This document shows, in pieces, positions 45,236 through 56,956 of a stretch of 64,000 nt of DNA. The DNA is from Diprion similis. Lineage: Eukaryota > Arthropoda > Insecta > Hymenoptera > Diprionidae. The stretch covers positions 627,501 to 691,500 of the forward strand of contig NC_060106.1 of the NCBI RefSeq assembly GCF_021155765.1, given 5' to 3'. The translations under genes and the position numbers were made by a program. The notes under the pieces are model-generated. The model did not search any database, was not told where the DNA came from, and was given only the letters and a program-made list of their open reading frames with translations. Numbering within the stretch: the first letter of the stretch is position 1; every line of letters begins with the position of its first letter.

Positions 45236-46272
45236 TCCATTCCTGGGTGTCTTCTCCTCCCACGATGACATATACGGAAATATCGATCCGTCGAGCGATA
45301 TGTGGGAGGGCTATGGTCAGCTGCTTGCGATACTCGTAAGAGGGGAAGGTCTACCCCTCACGGTATTGCGGTATCGATGTGTGCGAGAAGATCTAGGAAC
45401 GACGACGAGAGGAATGATCCTACTCACACTGTTGCGGTATCGATACTTTGCAGAATTCGGGATTGGTGCGTCGTCAACTTATGCAGTGCTAGTACTCCCT
45501 GCGCTGACTGTACTTCCGCTACTGCAACTCGGTGCGGGCCCTACGGCACTGTTGCACCGAGCCTTCCTGATGGTGATGATTTTTACACGCAGGGTTCCCA
45601 TCCTTAAGACCATCAGTCCGGCGTGGTCCACCTCTGTTTCTCGGGCTTGTACTCACGATGCAGTCCTTCGATAATCGTAGGTTTATAGACAGCTACGATT
45701 CTGCGGTATAGTAGGCGGAACAGTAGGTATTATGCCGGTTCAGCTCCAGGCTGATAGGTACCGCGACGGGAGGCTTGATTGTGTTTTTGACGCACAGCCC
45801 TGTACGCCGTCTACGATGCATCCATGCGGCAGTGGCGTTGTAGCGATGGTTCGACTCCTGGCCGATAAGTCTAAATGATCGGAGGTCTTCGTTGTGCTTC
45901 ACGCACGACCCTGTACGCAACCTAGGTAGGCATCCATCTGAAGTTGACTTTGCGGTATCAGATCTGTTGCAGTTGACGATAGTTGGCTGTTGACCCGGTA
46001 CGTGACCTCTGCTTCGCGATATTCAGTTCCCTCGAAGCGGTGTCGTTGAAGATAGTTCTCGTAGTGCGATACAAAGATAAAAAAAGAAGACAGGAATTAG
46101 CTTAATAATAAAGTCTCACTTAGAAATGAATTAGTTGTTCTTTTTGGAGTATTGGCCTCAGACGTGTTTTCGTTATTTTTTACGACATTCTGAAAGTAAG
46201 GAGAGCGATATTTAAACCATGTGACGGGGTATAAAATACCACGTCACACTACAAGCCACTGGAAATAACTAT
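45236..46272. repeat. Repetitive, GC-richer stretch with a two-copy 112-bp direct repeat
   Basis: At about 45738-45848 and 45849-45955 two related units share 'ccctgtacgc', 'gacgcac/cacgcac' and 'gcatccat'. 'ttgcggtatcgat' recurs at 45366, 45432 and (variant) 45950. At 46220-46247 GTGACGGGGTAT and ATACCACGTCAC form a short hairpin. No protein family is recognised in the open frames (149 codons at 45225-45674 are low-complexity in origin). It may be leader or untranslated sequence of a retroelement. Confidence 0.45.
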
Positions 46273-46800
46273 TGTGACGTTGCACCCCGCGTGCACGTCA
46301 CAATAAGCCCCAAACCCGCGGAGCGGGGCCGAACAATACCGAACCGGCCCGGGCGCACCCGAAGACGCGCCGGGCCGGCCGGAGAAGACACTCTTGTGCC
46401 AGCTACCAACGCCGCCGGACGCCTTGGAGACTGCCTAACAGCGCTACGAAAAGGTCAGCTGATCTAGATCCATTTTACCGTGCACCAACCACGCTCCGCA
46501 CCGCCACTGCCAATCACTGCATCCACACACTGCATATCCCTCAGATCCCCTCACACACGCCCCCCCCACTCCCCATACACATCCACACACTCACACACAC
46601 ACCCACCCCTTTCACTCACACGTTCATTAGCACTAATTCACTAGTTTTTAAGGATTTAGATTTAAGAAACACGCTAACCGGCTGGGGCGTGACCAGCCGC
46701 CACGCGGGACCGACCCCTTTTGTCAATTAGCTCTTAAGATTCGTCACATATTAAATACAAGATACACTTGATTTTCCACAACGCCGGCACGTGAAGTTAC
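46273..46800. repeat. GC-rich LTR-like repeat sharing 95 bp with 52441-52539
   Basis: It starts TGTGACGTTGCACCCCGC and continues with 'ccgcggagcg' and 'gcccgggcgcacccgaag'. The same start recurs in direct orientation at 52441. Read on the minus strand both could be LTR ends (...GTCACA), which would place the envelope-carrying element between them. The other end and a TSD were not found. CA/CT-rich low-complexity sequence occupies about 46500-46620. Confidence 0.5.
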
Positions 46801-49521
46801 TCTTCCCCGTCTCTCGTCTCCCTCCTCTTCCCCCCCCAAATAAGTGCGAGATTCACCTCTCGTCACACTATAAGAAACTGTTTCTTTCTTTCTATGCACA
46901 GCATTTTAATGACGCACCTACGCGCAATATAATTTCATTAGCGCAGTCACATGTACTTCACTTTGCAGTAATTCCGTTGTCGTTCCGTTTTGTTTTACAG
47001 TTCGAGGGTCACTGGTAGTCTAAATTCAAAACCGTAAGCAAATCCCGATATGTTCGGGTCCACCATTTTGAATTTAATACAAAATGGTTTTTCTTGCATA
47101 ACTCGGCCATTTTTGATTTCAACAAAAAATTGTCAAGAACAAACTGGTCCAATTTATTTTATAATTAAATTTTGGTTCCAACCTCAGTATGCCAACGGCA
47201 AAGAAAAAGAGAACCGTCAAAATATTTTGTCGCGAACCATTCCACAACTGAAAATCTCGTGAAATAAAATTCAAATTATTTTCATTGAAAAACGCTGCTT
47301 CACACCACCACAGGGGTAGAGTTTTAGGCACGTTTTTTTTCCTGACGTGGTATCCGAATTAGGCTTAATCCACGTATCATCACTTGAAACTTTGTTTAGT
47401 TTTTCGACATGCTCTGCCTCACAAGATTTTAAGATGAGAATTTCATGATTTTCTTGCAAGCGTGAAAGATCCAAGCGATGTATTTTAATTTTCTTTTCCA
47501 TTCTCTTTTTTATAATGCTTCACACTTTACGATTGTTCGTAAGGCTGATATAAGCAACAGCGGGATTTGATCAACATTTTGAATTCAGATTACCAGTGCT
47601 GCCCCCCATTCATCAATTGAAAATGCGTGCCAACAGAAGTACTTTTATTTCAGGTAGATCTTTAGGTCATAGTGACTCGACTATATGTATTTCTTCGATT
47701 CCTCCAGGTTTTTTGAAGCGAAACAAGAACTATTCACAGAGCGAAGCGTATAAGAGATATGGATATCAGATACTTGACCCTAATTGGTTACACCACAGTA
47801 GAATCGCACATCGGTCACTCTAGGTGAAATTCACCCCGGCTCCACAAAACGTGATACTTCAACGAGTTCTAAGAATCTAAAAAAAATCATCTAGGTATTG
47901 TTCAAAGGTCACAGAAAAAGCATTGTCAATTTTTCTAACGAGAATTGATTTTCTACATATTGTAAAACATCGCAAAGTTGAGGTAAAATACAAAAAAAAA
48001 ATTTTTATAGAAAACTCTATGGAACTTTCTTTTTTTTCTGCAGAATTGATTTCGAGCAAAAAAAATTATAAAAGTCTATTCCTGAACCTTACGAGGAGTT
48101 CAAAAAATGTATGGGGTGAAATTCATCCAGAGCGACCAATTGAGAGTTGGATACGATCTGAAGAGTCGCGAACATTAAGCAAGTCGTGCAGGTAATGATA
48201 CTTACTGCTTCAATATTGCGCCTACGATATTTGAGGGGGCGCACACAGTATTGCCAAATCGATTTCAGCCCGCCAAAACTCTCAACTTCTTCGAATATAG
48301 AGATTTTAATGATTACATTTATGATACAATGTTCCAAACATATTTTGGAAAGTACTTTGACAGATTCAACTTTTAAATTTATGATATTTTCATGTTCAAA
48401 TAACTAGAACCTCGACAAACACATATATTCTATGAACGAGGATAAAGTATCATGTTATGTACAGTAATTTTTCTTCCGATTAGCATTACCCAGGATTAAC
48501 GATGGGGAGGGTGGTGGAAACATGGACCCGTCTCTTCATTCATTATGTAAAAACCATTTCAAGTTGATAATTTTGTTTCATTCTTCAATTTTTATTTTGT
48601 GTTACGGGGTAGATGATTGCGATCATTACGAGTCAGCTATCGATGACCACATCCACACCCAGCCTTGATGATGTCATTACGGCCTCTTCCAGGTTCGTAA
48701 CCCGTGGACTATGCGCAACGTACGAAAGGTAAGAGGAAATGAGATGAACTTGAATTGGGTCGTGGGGGAGGTATAAGGGAAGAGAGGTGAACTTAGATGT
48801 AGGCCAGATGAAAGATGCCTTGAGAGTGAATACAATAAGGGAAGGCTGTAATGGACTGGCTAGTTACAGTTTAGGAGTAGAGGGAGCATTCTGCTGATGC
48901 GGTATGGAAACCGAGGCAACGAGGTCATGATAGAAAGAGGATACAGAGTATAAGTTGCGATACGATAAGTTCGTTTCCACAAGTAACGATCGTACACGTT
49001 TGTTTCTACAAGTACAGGTTCGTTTCTCACATAGTTAATTGTCAATTTTGTATATTTTGATTCAATTTAATCTAATTTAATTTGATTTAAATTATTTGAC
49101 CACCGCTTGTAGAAATGAACTTGTCGGATCGCAACTTGTAGAACCGAACCTTTTGTAGCAAATCGGGAGAAACGAACTCGTAGGATCACCACTAGTAGGA
49201 ATGAACTTGTCGAGAAGTCCTTTCCCATTATAACTACGTATAATCGTATATTGATTATTTTATTGTTCCCACCTTACCTTGGGTCGTGTTGTTCGAGTGA
49301 AGGTCCTCTGGCAATCGAAGTAAGCAAAATCCGTTGAAAGAAATCGGGAGTTTAATACAGCGTAATGATAATTATATAACTACCGTACCTTCATTGTTTA
49401 ATATCCGTGCCTGTTTTTATGCTCTGGTATCATACATATACACTTTACTTCGTGATTTCCCTTTCGAAAGCGATATAGAGCTGCTGCCGAGTAAAAAAAA
49501 CCATTCTTAGCAACTTGGAAT
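46801..49521. other. No gene recognised; short inverted arrangement at 48955-49200
   Basis: Frames of up to 90 codons on both strands carry no recognised domain; the minus frame at 47271-47501 ('MEKKIKIHRLDLSRLQENHE') looks protein-like but is unassigned. At 48955-49035 several copies of 'gttcgtttccacaagta'-type sequence face inverse copies ('acttgtagaaacgaac' variants) at 49100-49200 around an AT-rich centre. This would be the 3' part and flank of the envelope-carrying element, if its 3' LTR is at 46273. Confidence 0.4.
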
Positions 49522-50388
49522 CTAAATCGGTTGATGTACTTGAGAGACCAGATATGGAAAAATTACCCCAAAATAACAAAAACTAAGTTCAGTAAAGTAA
49601 ATTTCTTGACCATATTTTCCAACTGAATTATCTTCAATTTTCGGTGCTGTGCGTTGATATAAAACTGAATATTTATCGAAATTACATTTGTCTTGAACTA
49701 CATACCAATAAATGTTACCGACTTCTACGTCAATACAATTTCCTGATGAGTATTCATATCGTACTCCGGACCTAAGAAGTATTTCATTTTTCTGTAGATC
49801 CACTGTAGCTTCATAATCTTATAATGTAATAAAAATTTGTCCATATGCTACTACGTCACTCCAGCTTCCGCAATGGTCAGAAAAGTGTTCTTTTTTGCGA
49901 TTCCCTGAGCTGTCTACGTCTCCGGCTAAAATTAGGGGTCTCGATGTCGTGGCATTCAGTTTTATCTGTGTGAATAGCTGTCTGCGAGTTTGGTATGTGC
50001 GTGCGTAGTGTAGGTCTCTGCATGCATCTCGTTATATTTCGTCTATACATTCGATATCGCCATTTAAAACTACCGATATGTGTGAGTGCATTTCGCAAAA
50101 GAATACCGATCTATGGATTTCTACTTTACATTGGATAACTTCAACGCTTGGAAATTCGGCTACTTGGAGTAATTGTATACTCGTGTCTGTTGGAGTTGGA
50201 TTTGAAATTGCCATATTGCATTTCTTAATATTGATTAATGATAGTGTCGTTATATTCATCGGAAGTGATCCACAGTCATAAGCTATAAAGCTATGGCTCC
50301 GCGGAAAGTATGAAGTGTTCCGATCACAATCAATCTGCGTGAGGGCGCGTCCATGATAATCTGAAAAATTTGTATGCGTCAGCAGCAA
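49522..50388 (-). pseudogene. Envelope glycoprotein-like pseudogene of a retroelement
   Basis: Two minus frames, 50388-50032 and 49803-49522, with a frame-shifted section between them, follow the integrase in the order expected for an envelope gene. Features include regularly spaced cysteines, N-x-T/S sequons and a 'YDCGS' motif early in the protein. The style resembles glycoproteins of chuvirus/mononegavirus-like origin that have been acquired by insect LTR elements; this assignment is from memory of the pattern and needs a search. The copy has several stops and frameshifts and lacks an intact membrane anchor, so it is inactive. Confidence 0.55.
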
Positions 50389-51024
50389 TCCGAACGATAA
50401 AAATATTGAATTATATTAGTAAGCTATTCTCACTCTATCGCAGTGAACAATTTTACGTTTATTTTTCTCCAACTCTATTTCTATATCATTCGTTTCTTGA
50501 AATATTTGTGTGATTCTATACGGTCCTTTGTAACTGACGTCTAATTTTCCTATCTTTTGATTTTTCACCAGATGAATGTTTTAGTCCTACTTTGAAATTG
50601 GCTGGATTCATTTTCTTATCATAATGATGTTATGATCATGTTCTAGCTTTTTCTAAATTTCAACGCGCTGTTTTCCAAATTATTATAGTTTTAAGCATAA
50701 GGTTCTTTACATAGTCAACATAGGTCAGGACTTCTGACAGGGTGGGAATTCTAAAGGGATACGGGCGTATTAGATACTTGTATATAGATACTTGCTCGTA
50801 TTAAAAGAAAATGTCGCGTGAGACAACCATTCATCCTAATCTTTCTTTGTTAAGAAATGCTTCAGGTAATCTACGAGTACTTGATGACTTTTTTCCAATG
50901 AACCATTTGATTGAGGATGGAATGCTGTTATTTTGAATTGCGTGATTTTAAATGCTTTCGCAACTCGTCTCATTACTTGACCAACGAATGCTGCTCCTTG
51001 GTCTGTTAAAATTGTTTTCCAAGA
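50389..51024 (-). pseudogene. Decayed integrase C-terminal region of the envelope-carrying element
   Basis: Minus-strand fragments in changing frames read 'TDQGAAFVGQVMRRVAKAF' (second catalytic D region), 'FHPQSNGSLEKSHQVL' (catalytic E) and, nearer 50500, 'GPYRITQIF' with 'VHCDRVRI', the end module of gypsy-type integrases. Stops separate these blocks. Confidence 0.65.
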
Positions 51025-51594
51025 TCAGTATTTACATATAAAATTTTTTACGAATTCATCTGTGATATCTTCAGCAGTTGCATATACTAACGGTAATGCT
51101 AAACTGAATTTGGAAAGATTGTCTCGCATGGTCAACACGTACTTATAACCGTTCTGAGATGTCTCGAAGGGTTCGACTATATCTAGCGCTACTTTGTCAA
51201 ATACGGCTGCGGATGTCTCTGATATAACCATAGGTTGTTCGATTTTAAAGCACGTGAGTTTTATCTTTTGATAGCTGATGCAATTCTTGATGAAATCTTT
51301 CATTTATTTTTTCACGTTATCCCAAAAACATTGCTGTCGAATTCTGTTGTATGTTTTCGTAATACCTTTGTGTTCTACGATCGGACATTCGTGATTTTCT
51401 TGTATTATACTGAGTCCGATATCTGGAGTTGGAATGATAATTTTCTTTTTGCAGATTTGTATGACAGTTTGTGTTCCTGCAAATACTTGTCTAATGATGT
51501 TCCTTATCTTAATCCAGACAAGGTTATTTATATCACTTTTCCCTTGGGATATGGTTGCTATTTCAATTTTTAAATCTTCTATGTTTTGTTTCAA
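51025..51594 (-). pseudogene. Integrase zinc-binding domain and core, envelope-carrying gypsy-like element
   Basis: The frame 51594-51304 has the H-H-C-C zinc module start ('IIQENHECPIVEHKGITKTY', then 'CFWDNVKK'). The next frame, 51303-51025, gives 'NCISYQKIK' (second C changed to Y) and 'FDKVALDIVEPFETSQNGYK' with the first catalytic D. These features match Ty3/gypsy integrases of the errantivirus-like branch. One stop separates the frames. No reverse transcriptase or protease was found upstream, so the element is internally deleted. Confidence 0.75.
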
Positions 51595-52440
51595 ATTTAC
51601 AAATGCAACGTAAAAGTTCTTTTCTACAGGTATATCTTGTTGATGTTCTCAAGTAACTAATGAGATTATTCTTTTCTACGATGTTTCTAATATAATTGTA
51701 TGTCCAATTCGATATTCTTTTACTGGCTTAATGTTTCTTAAGTATCCTTTTTCAGCAAAAAGTTTACCTATTTCGCCTAGTGCTGTTTTACTGGTGGAAA
51801 TGAATCATAGATAATTGTCTTTTCTCATTTTTCAATCGTCTCGAGTTTCGAACAGATTAGTAGGTTCTTGTCTTTGTAATACTATTGAGGCTTGCAAATC
51901 ATCGAATAACGTGATATCTGATATACTGTCTAAATTGCTTATTTTTACTGGATTATCTGATGATTTCTGCGAATCATTGATTTCTCATATTGCGTCTAGA
52001 TTTGGTATAGCATTAGAATGGTTTATTGATATTGCGTTTTGTTGACTTTGAGGATCTGGAGTTCAATTTATTTTTGAAGATTCTTTATTAACGTTTTCGA
52101 GTGAAACTGATGTTTTCGGTATAGGTAATACTTATATTACCTGATTCCTAATTTTTTGATTGTCAATTTTGTTTTTCACGGGTTTCGGTTTGGAAGGTTC
52201 ATTTGCATGGCTGCCTTGATGATCTCTTGAGCCTTTGTAGAATGCATATTTATGCGTTGTTTCATGTTGTCTCATTGTACGCCGGAGTTCTGGCATCTGT
52301 TTCACACTGTTTCTAGGTATAACTTTTTCTGCAACTTAGATATTTTGCTTCGACACCAGTGTTCCTGGTTTTATAGTTTGCGTCCATTCTTTCTGATTGT
52401 CTGGCAAATGTCGTACTAGCGTCCGTTCTATTGTATGGTT
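51595..52440 (-). pseudogene. Upstream remnant of the envelope-carrying element
   Basis: Minus-strand pieces with protein-like composition continue upstream of the integrase ('ISTSKTALGEIGKLFAEKGY', 'EKNFYVAFVNLKQNIEDL') but carry stops. They do not contain recognisable RT or RNase H motifs. The segment could be a joined deletion product. Confidence 0.4.
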
Positions 52441-52539
52441 TGTGACGTTGCACCCCGCCCCGCGTGCACGTCACAATAAGCCCCAAACCCGCGGAGCGAG
52501 GCCGAACAAGGCCGAACAAGCCCGGGCGCACCCGAAGAC
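52441..52539. repeat. Fragment of the GC-rich LTR-like repeat
   Basis: About 99 bp matching the start of 46273-46800 with small insertions ('gccccgcg' versus 'gcg'). It is cut at the right by the MITE's ATAATTAT duplication, or was truncated before. Confidence 0.7.
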
Positions 52540-52547
52540 ATAATTAT

Positions 52548-53197
52548 TAGGGTGTTTCAAAAAAAGACAAATTTTTTTTCCTTATGCTGTCCAAAAATTG
52601 ATAGTATACCTAAAACCAAAAATTTTGGCGCCAATATGAGCTCTTCATACCAATAGTAAGGTTTGCCTCTATCCATTTCTCTATTTTCTATTTAAATAAC
52701 ACGGAAATTTTTTATTTTTGTTTTTGAATTTTCATTCCTTTGGAACGGTTTATCGTCACAACAATCTGAAAACAGAGATTTGTAGGAAATTTCTCGTTCT
52801 ACACAAAACGTCTGAAGATCAAGGTTCCTCAGATCAACCGTTTCAAAGATATCAGCGATCAAAAATAACACTAATCAAAAATTTCAAATATTTTCCAATA
52901 AAACTACAAAAAAATATCATATGTCATATTTATATTATTTTAAATTAAGTTAAGTTTCCTACAAATCTCTTTCTTCAGATTGTTGTTACGATGAACCGTT
53001 CCAAAGTAATAATAATTGAAAAAAAAAAAAAAAATCATCCCGTGTTATTTAAATAGAAAATAAAGAAACGAATAGAGGTAAACCTTACTATTGATATTGA
53101 GAGCTCATATTGGCGCCAAAATTTTTGGTTTTAGGTATACTATCAATTTTTGGACACCATAAGAGTAAAAAAATTCTTTTTTTTTTGAAGCACCCTA
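52548..53197. mobile_element. Foldback MITE, 650 bp, with ATAATTAT duplication
   Basis: The two halves are inverse copies (TAGGGTGTTTC at the left end; inverse at the right). Inner blocks 'ccaaaaattttggcgccaat' and 'acaatctgaaaacagaga' are mirrored too, giving a hairpin of about 260-bp stems. ATAATTAT flanks both sides (52540-52547, 53198-53205). It is itself palindromic, so the exact border is ambiguous by a few bases. The first bases of its end, TAGGGTG, equal those of the hAT-like element at 27677. Confidence 0.85.
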
Positions 53198-53501
53198 ATA
53201 ATTATACATTCAATTCTATTTTCAATTTATAAAAAAAAAATATTCACCAAAAGAGTAATTTTTTATTATTAAATTTGTTAAAACATCAGTTGGTAATACG
53301 TGATAATGAACGAAAATTTTTATTATCTTATTTAAATATATTATACTACAGGTGTGAAACTGATCAAGTAACAGATCACTGGTAATAGCAAGGGATGATA
53401 ACAATAAAAGGAAATTGACTTTAACACGGCTAAGGGTACAAAAATATCGAGTAATCAAAAAATTAAAAATTCAGTGTAATTAACAAGAAAATAGTCACCT
53501 A

Positions 53502-54165
53502 GCGGAACATGAGAATGATTCTTCAAGTTCATCAGATGTAAATGTAGTCGCGAATGATAATGTAATTATAGATTCTAACCTGGACATTGATTTAAATGAT
53601 GCAAGTCAAGAAGAGATAAATGAACAGGATGACAATAATTATCCAGAATTGATCACATCTATTGAAAGAAGTTCTAACGAGCAAGATGATGAGAGACAAC
53701 TTGACTTAGAACATCATCTATCTAATAGTGAAGAAAAAATTAATAGATTTGATCTTGAAATACAGCAATTACAAAAATGGGCAGTACAACATAGAATTGC
53801 TCAAGTTTATCTTGACTCTTTGTTAAAAATCCTTTGGGCGAGGCTGCTTCCTAGTTTACCTGCATGTTCGAAAACTTTTTCAAATAATGGAGGAGCTAAA
53901 TATAATGTTATCAACATGAAAGATGTAAATGGTACTTATGGAACATTTGGACACAGCGGTATTGAGTCAGGTTTACTGAAATGCGTAAATACTAGTGCTC
54001 ATAATGCATATGTTATAGAATTACAGTTTAATTGCGATGGCTTGTCTTTATCGAAATGAAGTTCTTCTGAAATATGGCCAATACTCTGCGAAGTTCACTC
54101 ACCCTTGGTTAACTATGAGCCATTTGTGGTTGCTTTATATTGCGGTCATTCTAAACCGATGCGTG
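53502..54165 (+). pseudogene. DDE-type transposase, N-terminal piece
   Basis: A plus frame starts in acidic, serine/asparagine-rich sequence, then 'WAVQHRIAQVYLDSLLKIL' and 'LPACSKTF', and reaches 'LQFNCDGLSLSK' before a stop. It then continues in the same style with 'SSSEIWPILCEVHSPL' and 'EPFVVALYCGHSKPMR'. These are stretches seen in large arthropod transposases of the same superfamily as 3529-5313, with a candidate first catalytic D in 'NCDGL'. A solo LTR cuts the frame at 54165/55415. Confidence 0.65.
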
Positions 54166-55414
54166 TGTCACATCCTCGATGCCCTCTGCCCCTACTCATT
54201 AGTTTTATTTCAGTTTCGATTAAATTCATTTATATCTCATGTTTTGAGTCTCCGTATGCATTGTATGCATACGGCTTTCTTTATCACTTTTTACGGCTCT
54301 GGGAAATAACCACCCCCAGCTTATAATAATCTTACTCATTAAATAATGTTACGGGATAATCCTTATCTAAACAGACTAGAATATACAAACTCTCTAAGAG
54401 TAACCAGATGACCGGAAATCGCTTCTCGATATTTCCAGGTATGCAGAATCTGGCACGCACGTGCACCGGATTAAAATCCATATATCCATCTTTGAAGTGT
54501 CTGTTTGGACAGGGTCATCCCGAGCATACAGTAGAATATTTTTTATCATGTACCAAAACAAGCACGGCAATTCCCACCCGCACTCATGGAAGAGGCGGGA
54601 TTAGTTAAGATAGTTTTGCATGCTACACCGTACCCAAAGGGCGGGGGTAGTTAATAGCGAATGGGAAATTCAAAATCTTATCAATACTTCCTTATTGGAC
54701 AGCTCTCTCAAAGATGCTGGGAACCAATCAGGAAGTAGTTTTTCTTAACTCTCAATTCTCAGTTTTTCTGAACAGACAGTTGTGGGATAGTCGTCAGACA
54801 GTTGTGGGATAATCGTCAGACAGTTGTGACATAGTCGTCAGTCAGTCGTGACATAGTTCAGCAGTTCTTACCGTTTCGTCAAGCAGTCATTACATAATTG
54901 TCAGACAGTCTTCAACAGAATTTGTTCTCTCAGTTTTAGGCAGATCAATCAGACCAGAGAATCTATTAGAAATTCAAAAGGTCTTTTATTTTATTTAACT
55001 TAACAAACTAAAGCGCTAAAAGGGAATTCCGTGACTTTATATTTAAAACCTTTCATCTTTTATAATCAAAATCATTATAAGAATTTTTCTTTAAACCTTA
55101 ATTGAATAAACAAATATCGTGTGTTAAACTTACATCGCGAGTTGAACAATTAATTACCTTTAACGCCTAATATAAATTAAGCGATCAGTAACTTTAACCA
55201 ATTTCACCACCGGCCGAACACGCAGAGCCGCCCACGTAGCCCGAATCAACGGTCACCAGCAAAAGGTAAGTGACCATTTTATTATCAAAGTCGGTTCAAC
55301 CAAGAGGGAAAACGACATCAAAATTCAAATAATTCACCATCCGGGAGAACTAGTCCGAGCCAAGCGTTATATTTTTGGGAGTGGTTTGGTCATCAACCAA
55401 CCCAGCCCATAACA
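54166..55414 (+). mobile_element. Solo LTR, 1,249 bp, in the DDE transposase
   Basis: Ends TGTCACATCC and ATAACA, flanked by CGTG (54162-54165, 55415-55418). It aligns to the interrupted LTR at 27441-30441 over its full length. Lack of internal sequence and of a second LTR shows loss by LTR-LTR recombination. A short four-fold repeat of 'cagttgtgggatagtcgtca' type lies at 54775-54855 and is missing from the other copy. Confidence 0.9.
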
Positions 55415-55418
55415 CGTG

Positions 55419-55624
55419 TAGAAGAATTCACAAAGAATTTTATTGTTGAAATCAACCATTTACTGAAAAACGGTATTTCCATTGGAGATACAAAGTATTC
55501 CATTGTTATTAAATGTTTAATCTGTGATACTCCTGCTAGCGCTTTTCTAGAATGCATAAAAGGGCACACAAGTTCACACGCTTGTGAACGATGCGACTGT
55601 ATTGAGAAACAGAGTTGATAGAAC
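55419..55624 (+). pseudogene. DDE-type transposase, middle piece
   Basis: After the CGTG duplication the frame resumes: 'VEEFTKNFIVEINHLLKNGI', 'KYSIVIKCLICDTPASAF' with the second candidate catalytic D, and 'KGHTSSHACERC' with GH and C-x2-C. The arrangement D-x-P...GH...C-x2-C is typical for CACTA-like and KDZ-like large transposases. A second solo LTR ends this piece at 55624. Confidence 0.7.
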
Positions 55625-56750
55625 TGTTACGTTCTGAGAGGAACGCCACGAGTCGAATATGATTCACTGCGTGATTTTGGTTAATCTCTTGACTTACGTA
55701 GTTGATGTTCGGAAATCTGCTGATCAGCTCCTCAGCTCTTCTCGTTCGGCTCAATTAATTCTGAGAGTTTGTAAGGTAATTAGGCTCGTGCCAACCATCA
55801 CTATGCGTGATTGAAATAATTCTCTTTACACAACACTTTAATTTAGAATAAACATTTATTAATAATCAACAATCTCCGTCAACTTCTCGGTTGTCGAATT
55901 TACAATGGTTTATAATTTGGTATTTTGCTTATCACAATCACAACTGTTATTAAATCTTCGAGGTTCTGAGTTTGACTCTATTCACTGAGTCTAAACTTTT
56001 CTATGATTTCTGAATTAAACTCTGTTCTAAGGTTGTTCTGTTTTCTATGACGTCCAAAACTGTTCTCTATGATGTCTGGATTTATTCTGGTCTAATTTGA
56101 ATTAGTGTTGAGAAAAGAGGTGGAAAAAGTAGGAGGAGTTCGAAAGGGTTACAGTTTCTCGCGGGTCTAGGATGATTGGATGAGGATATTAATTAGTATG
56201 GGGGTAAAGTTTCTGATTAGTGCGTAGGATCTTGGCGGGGAATTAGCGTGAGGTGGTTAGTTCAGAAAGCAAGCGGCGATACGCTAATTGGCCGCGTGAT
56301 CATTAAATAAGGGCGCTATTCCTAATTCTGAGAATAAGGCTTCTTTATCTGAGAGCTATTCATGACTTCTCTTCCCACGTTTCCTCTGTTTAGTCTACTC
56401 GACTATCTTTATTGAGTGATAATTGCAAGTGTTTATTACTTTGAAGCATTGCAGCTGCGATCGTAAATTAAGGGATTTATTTGAAAGCTAATGTTGAAAA
56501 ATATAACGGTCAAATGTGAGAAAAATATAAGTACCATATATGTATATAAGTTTAGCTGATGAAATAACGGTTAATATAGCGTAGAGAACTGTCGATATAA
56601 GAATATTGCACGTTATGATTATAATTGTGCATGTCGGTATTAGTCTAAGAACTACGGGTAAGAGCTCCTAAAGCTCTCCTATGGTAACTGCACATCGGTA
56701 ATGTAGGATACAGAGAGGGTGCCCCCGTGGATACCGGCTGGCACGTAACA
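55625..56750 (+). mobile_element. Second solo LTR, 1,126 bp, different family
   Basis: It begins TGTTACGTTCTGAGAGG and ends GGCACGTAACA. GAAC flanks both sides (55621-55624, 56751-56754). No similarity to the LTR at 54166 was seen. No coding capacity. Confidence 0.85.
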
Positions 56751-56837
56751 GAACTACGACTTTTACATCAACTAATAACAATTTGAGAACAGATAGAATG
56801 TGTTGTAGATTCTAAGCATACGTATACGTCTAAGTAT
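56751..56837 (+). pseudogene. Short transposase remnant between solo LTR and ISL2EU element
   Basis: A plus frame across the GAAC junction reads 'TTTFTSTNNNLRTDRM', continuing in the style of the DDE transposase after its zinc site, in a frame shifted by one from 55419-55620. Confidence 0.4.
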
Positions 56838-56956
56838 AGGGACCGAGCACTAACTGCAGAGGCAGCACATCTGTCGGAAGTGGCGCGCCCTGGTGTTTAG
56901 TAAAAGCAAAAAACGGGTAAAAAGTATCACAATAGCTTATGTGTTTTTAGTTAATA

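Noticed and set aside
45225-45674. 149-codon plus-strand frame as a gene
   Set aside because: No recognisable domain, an overlapping frame of 101 codons, and repeated sequence blocks suggest GC-rich non-coding repeat.
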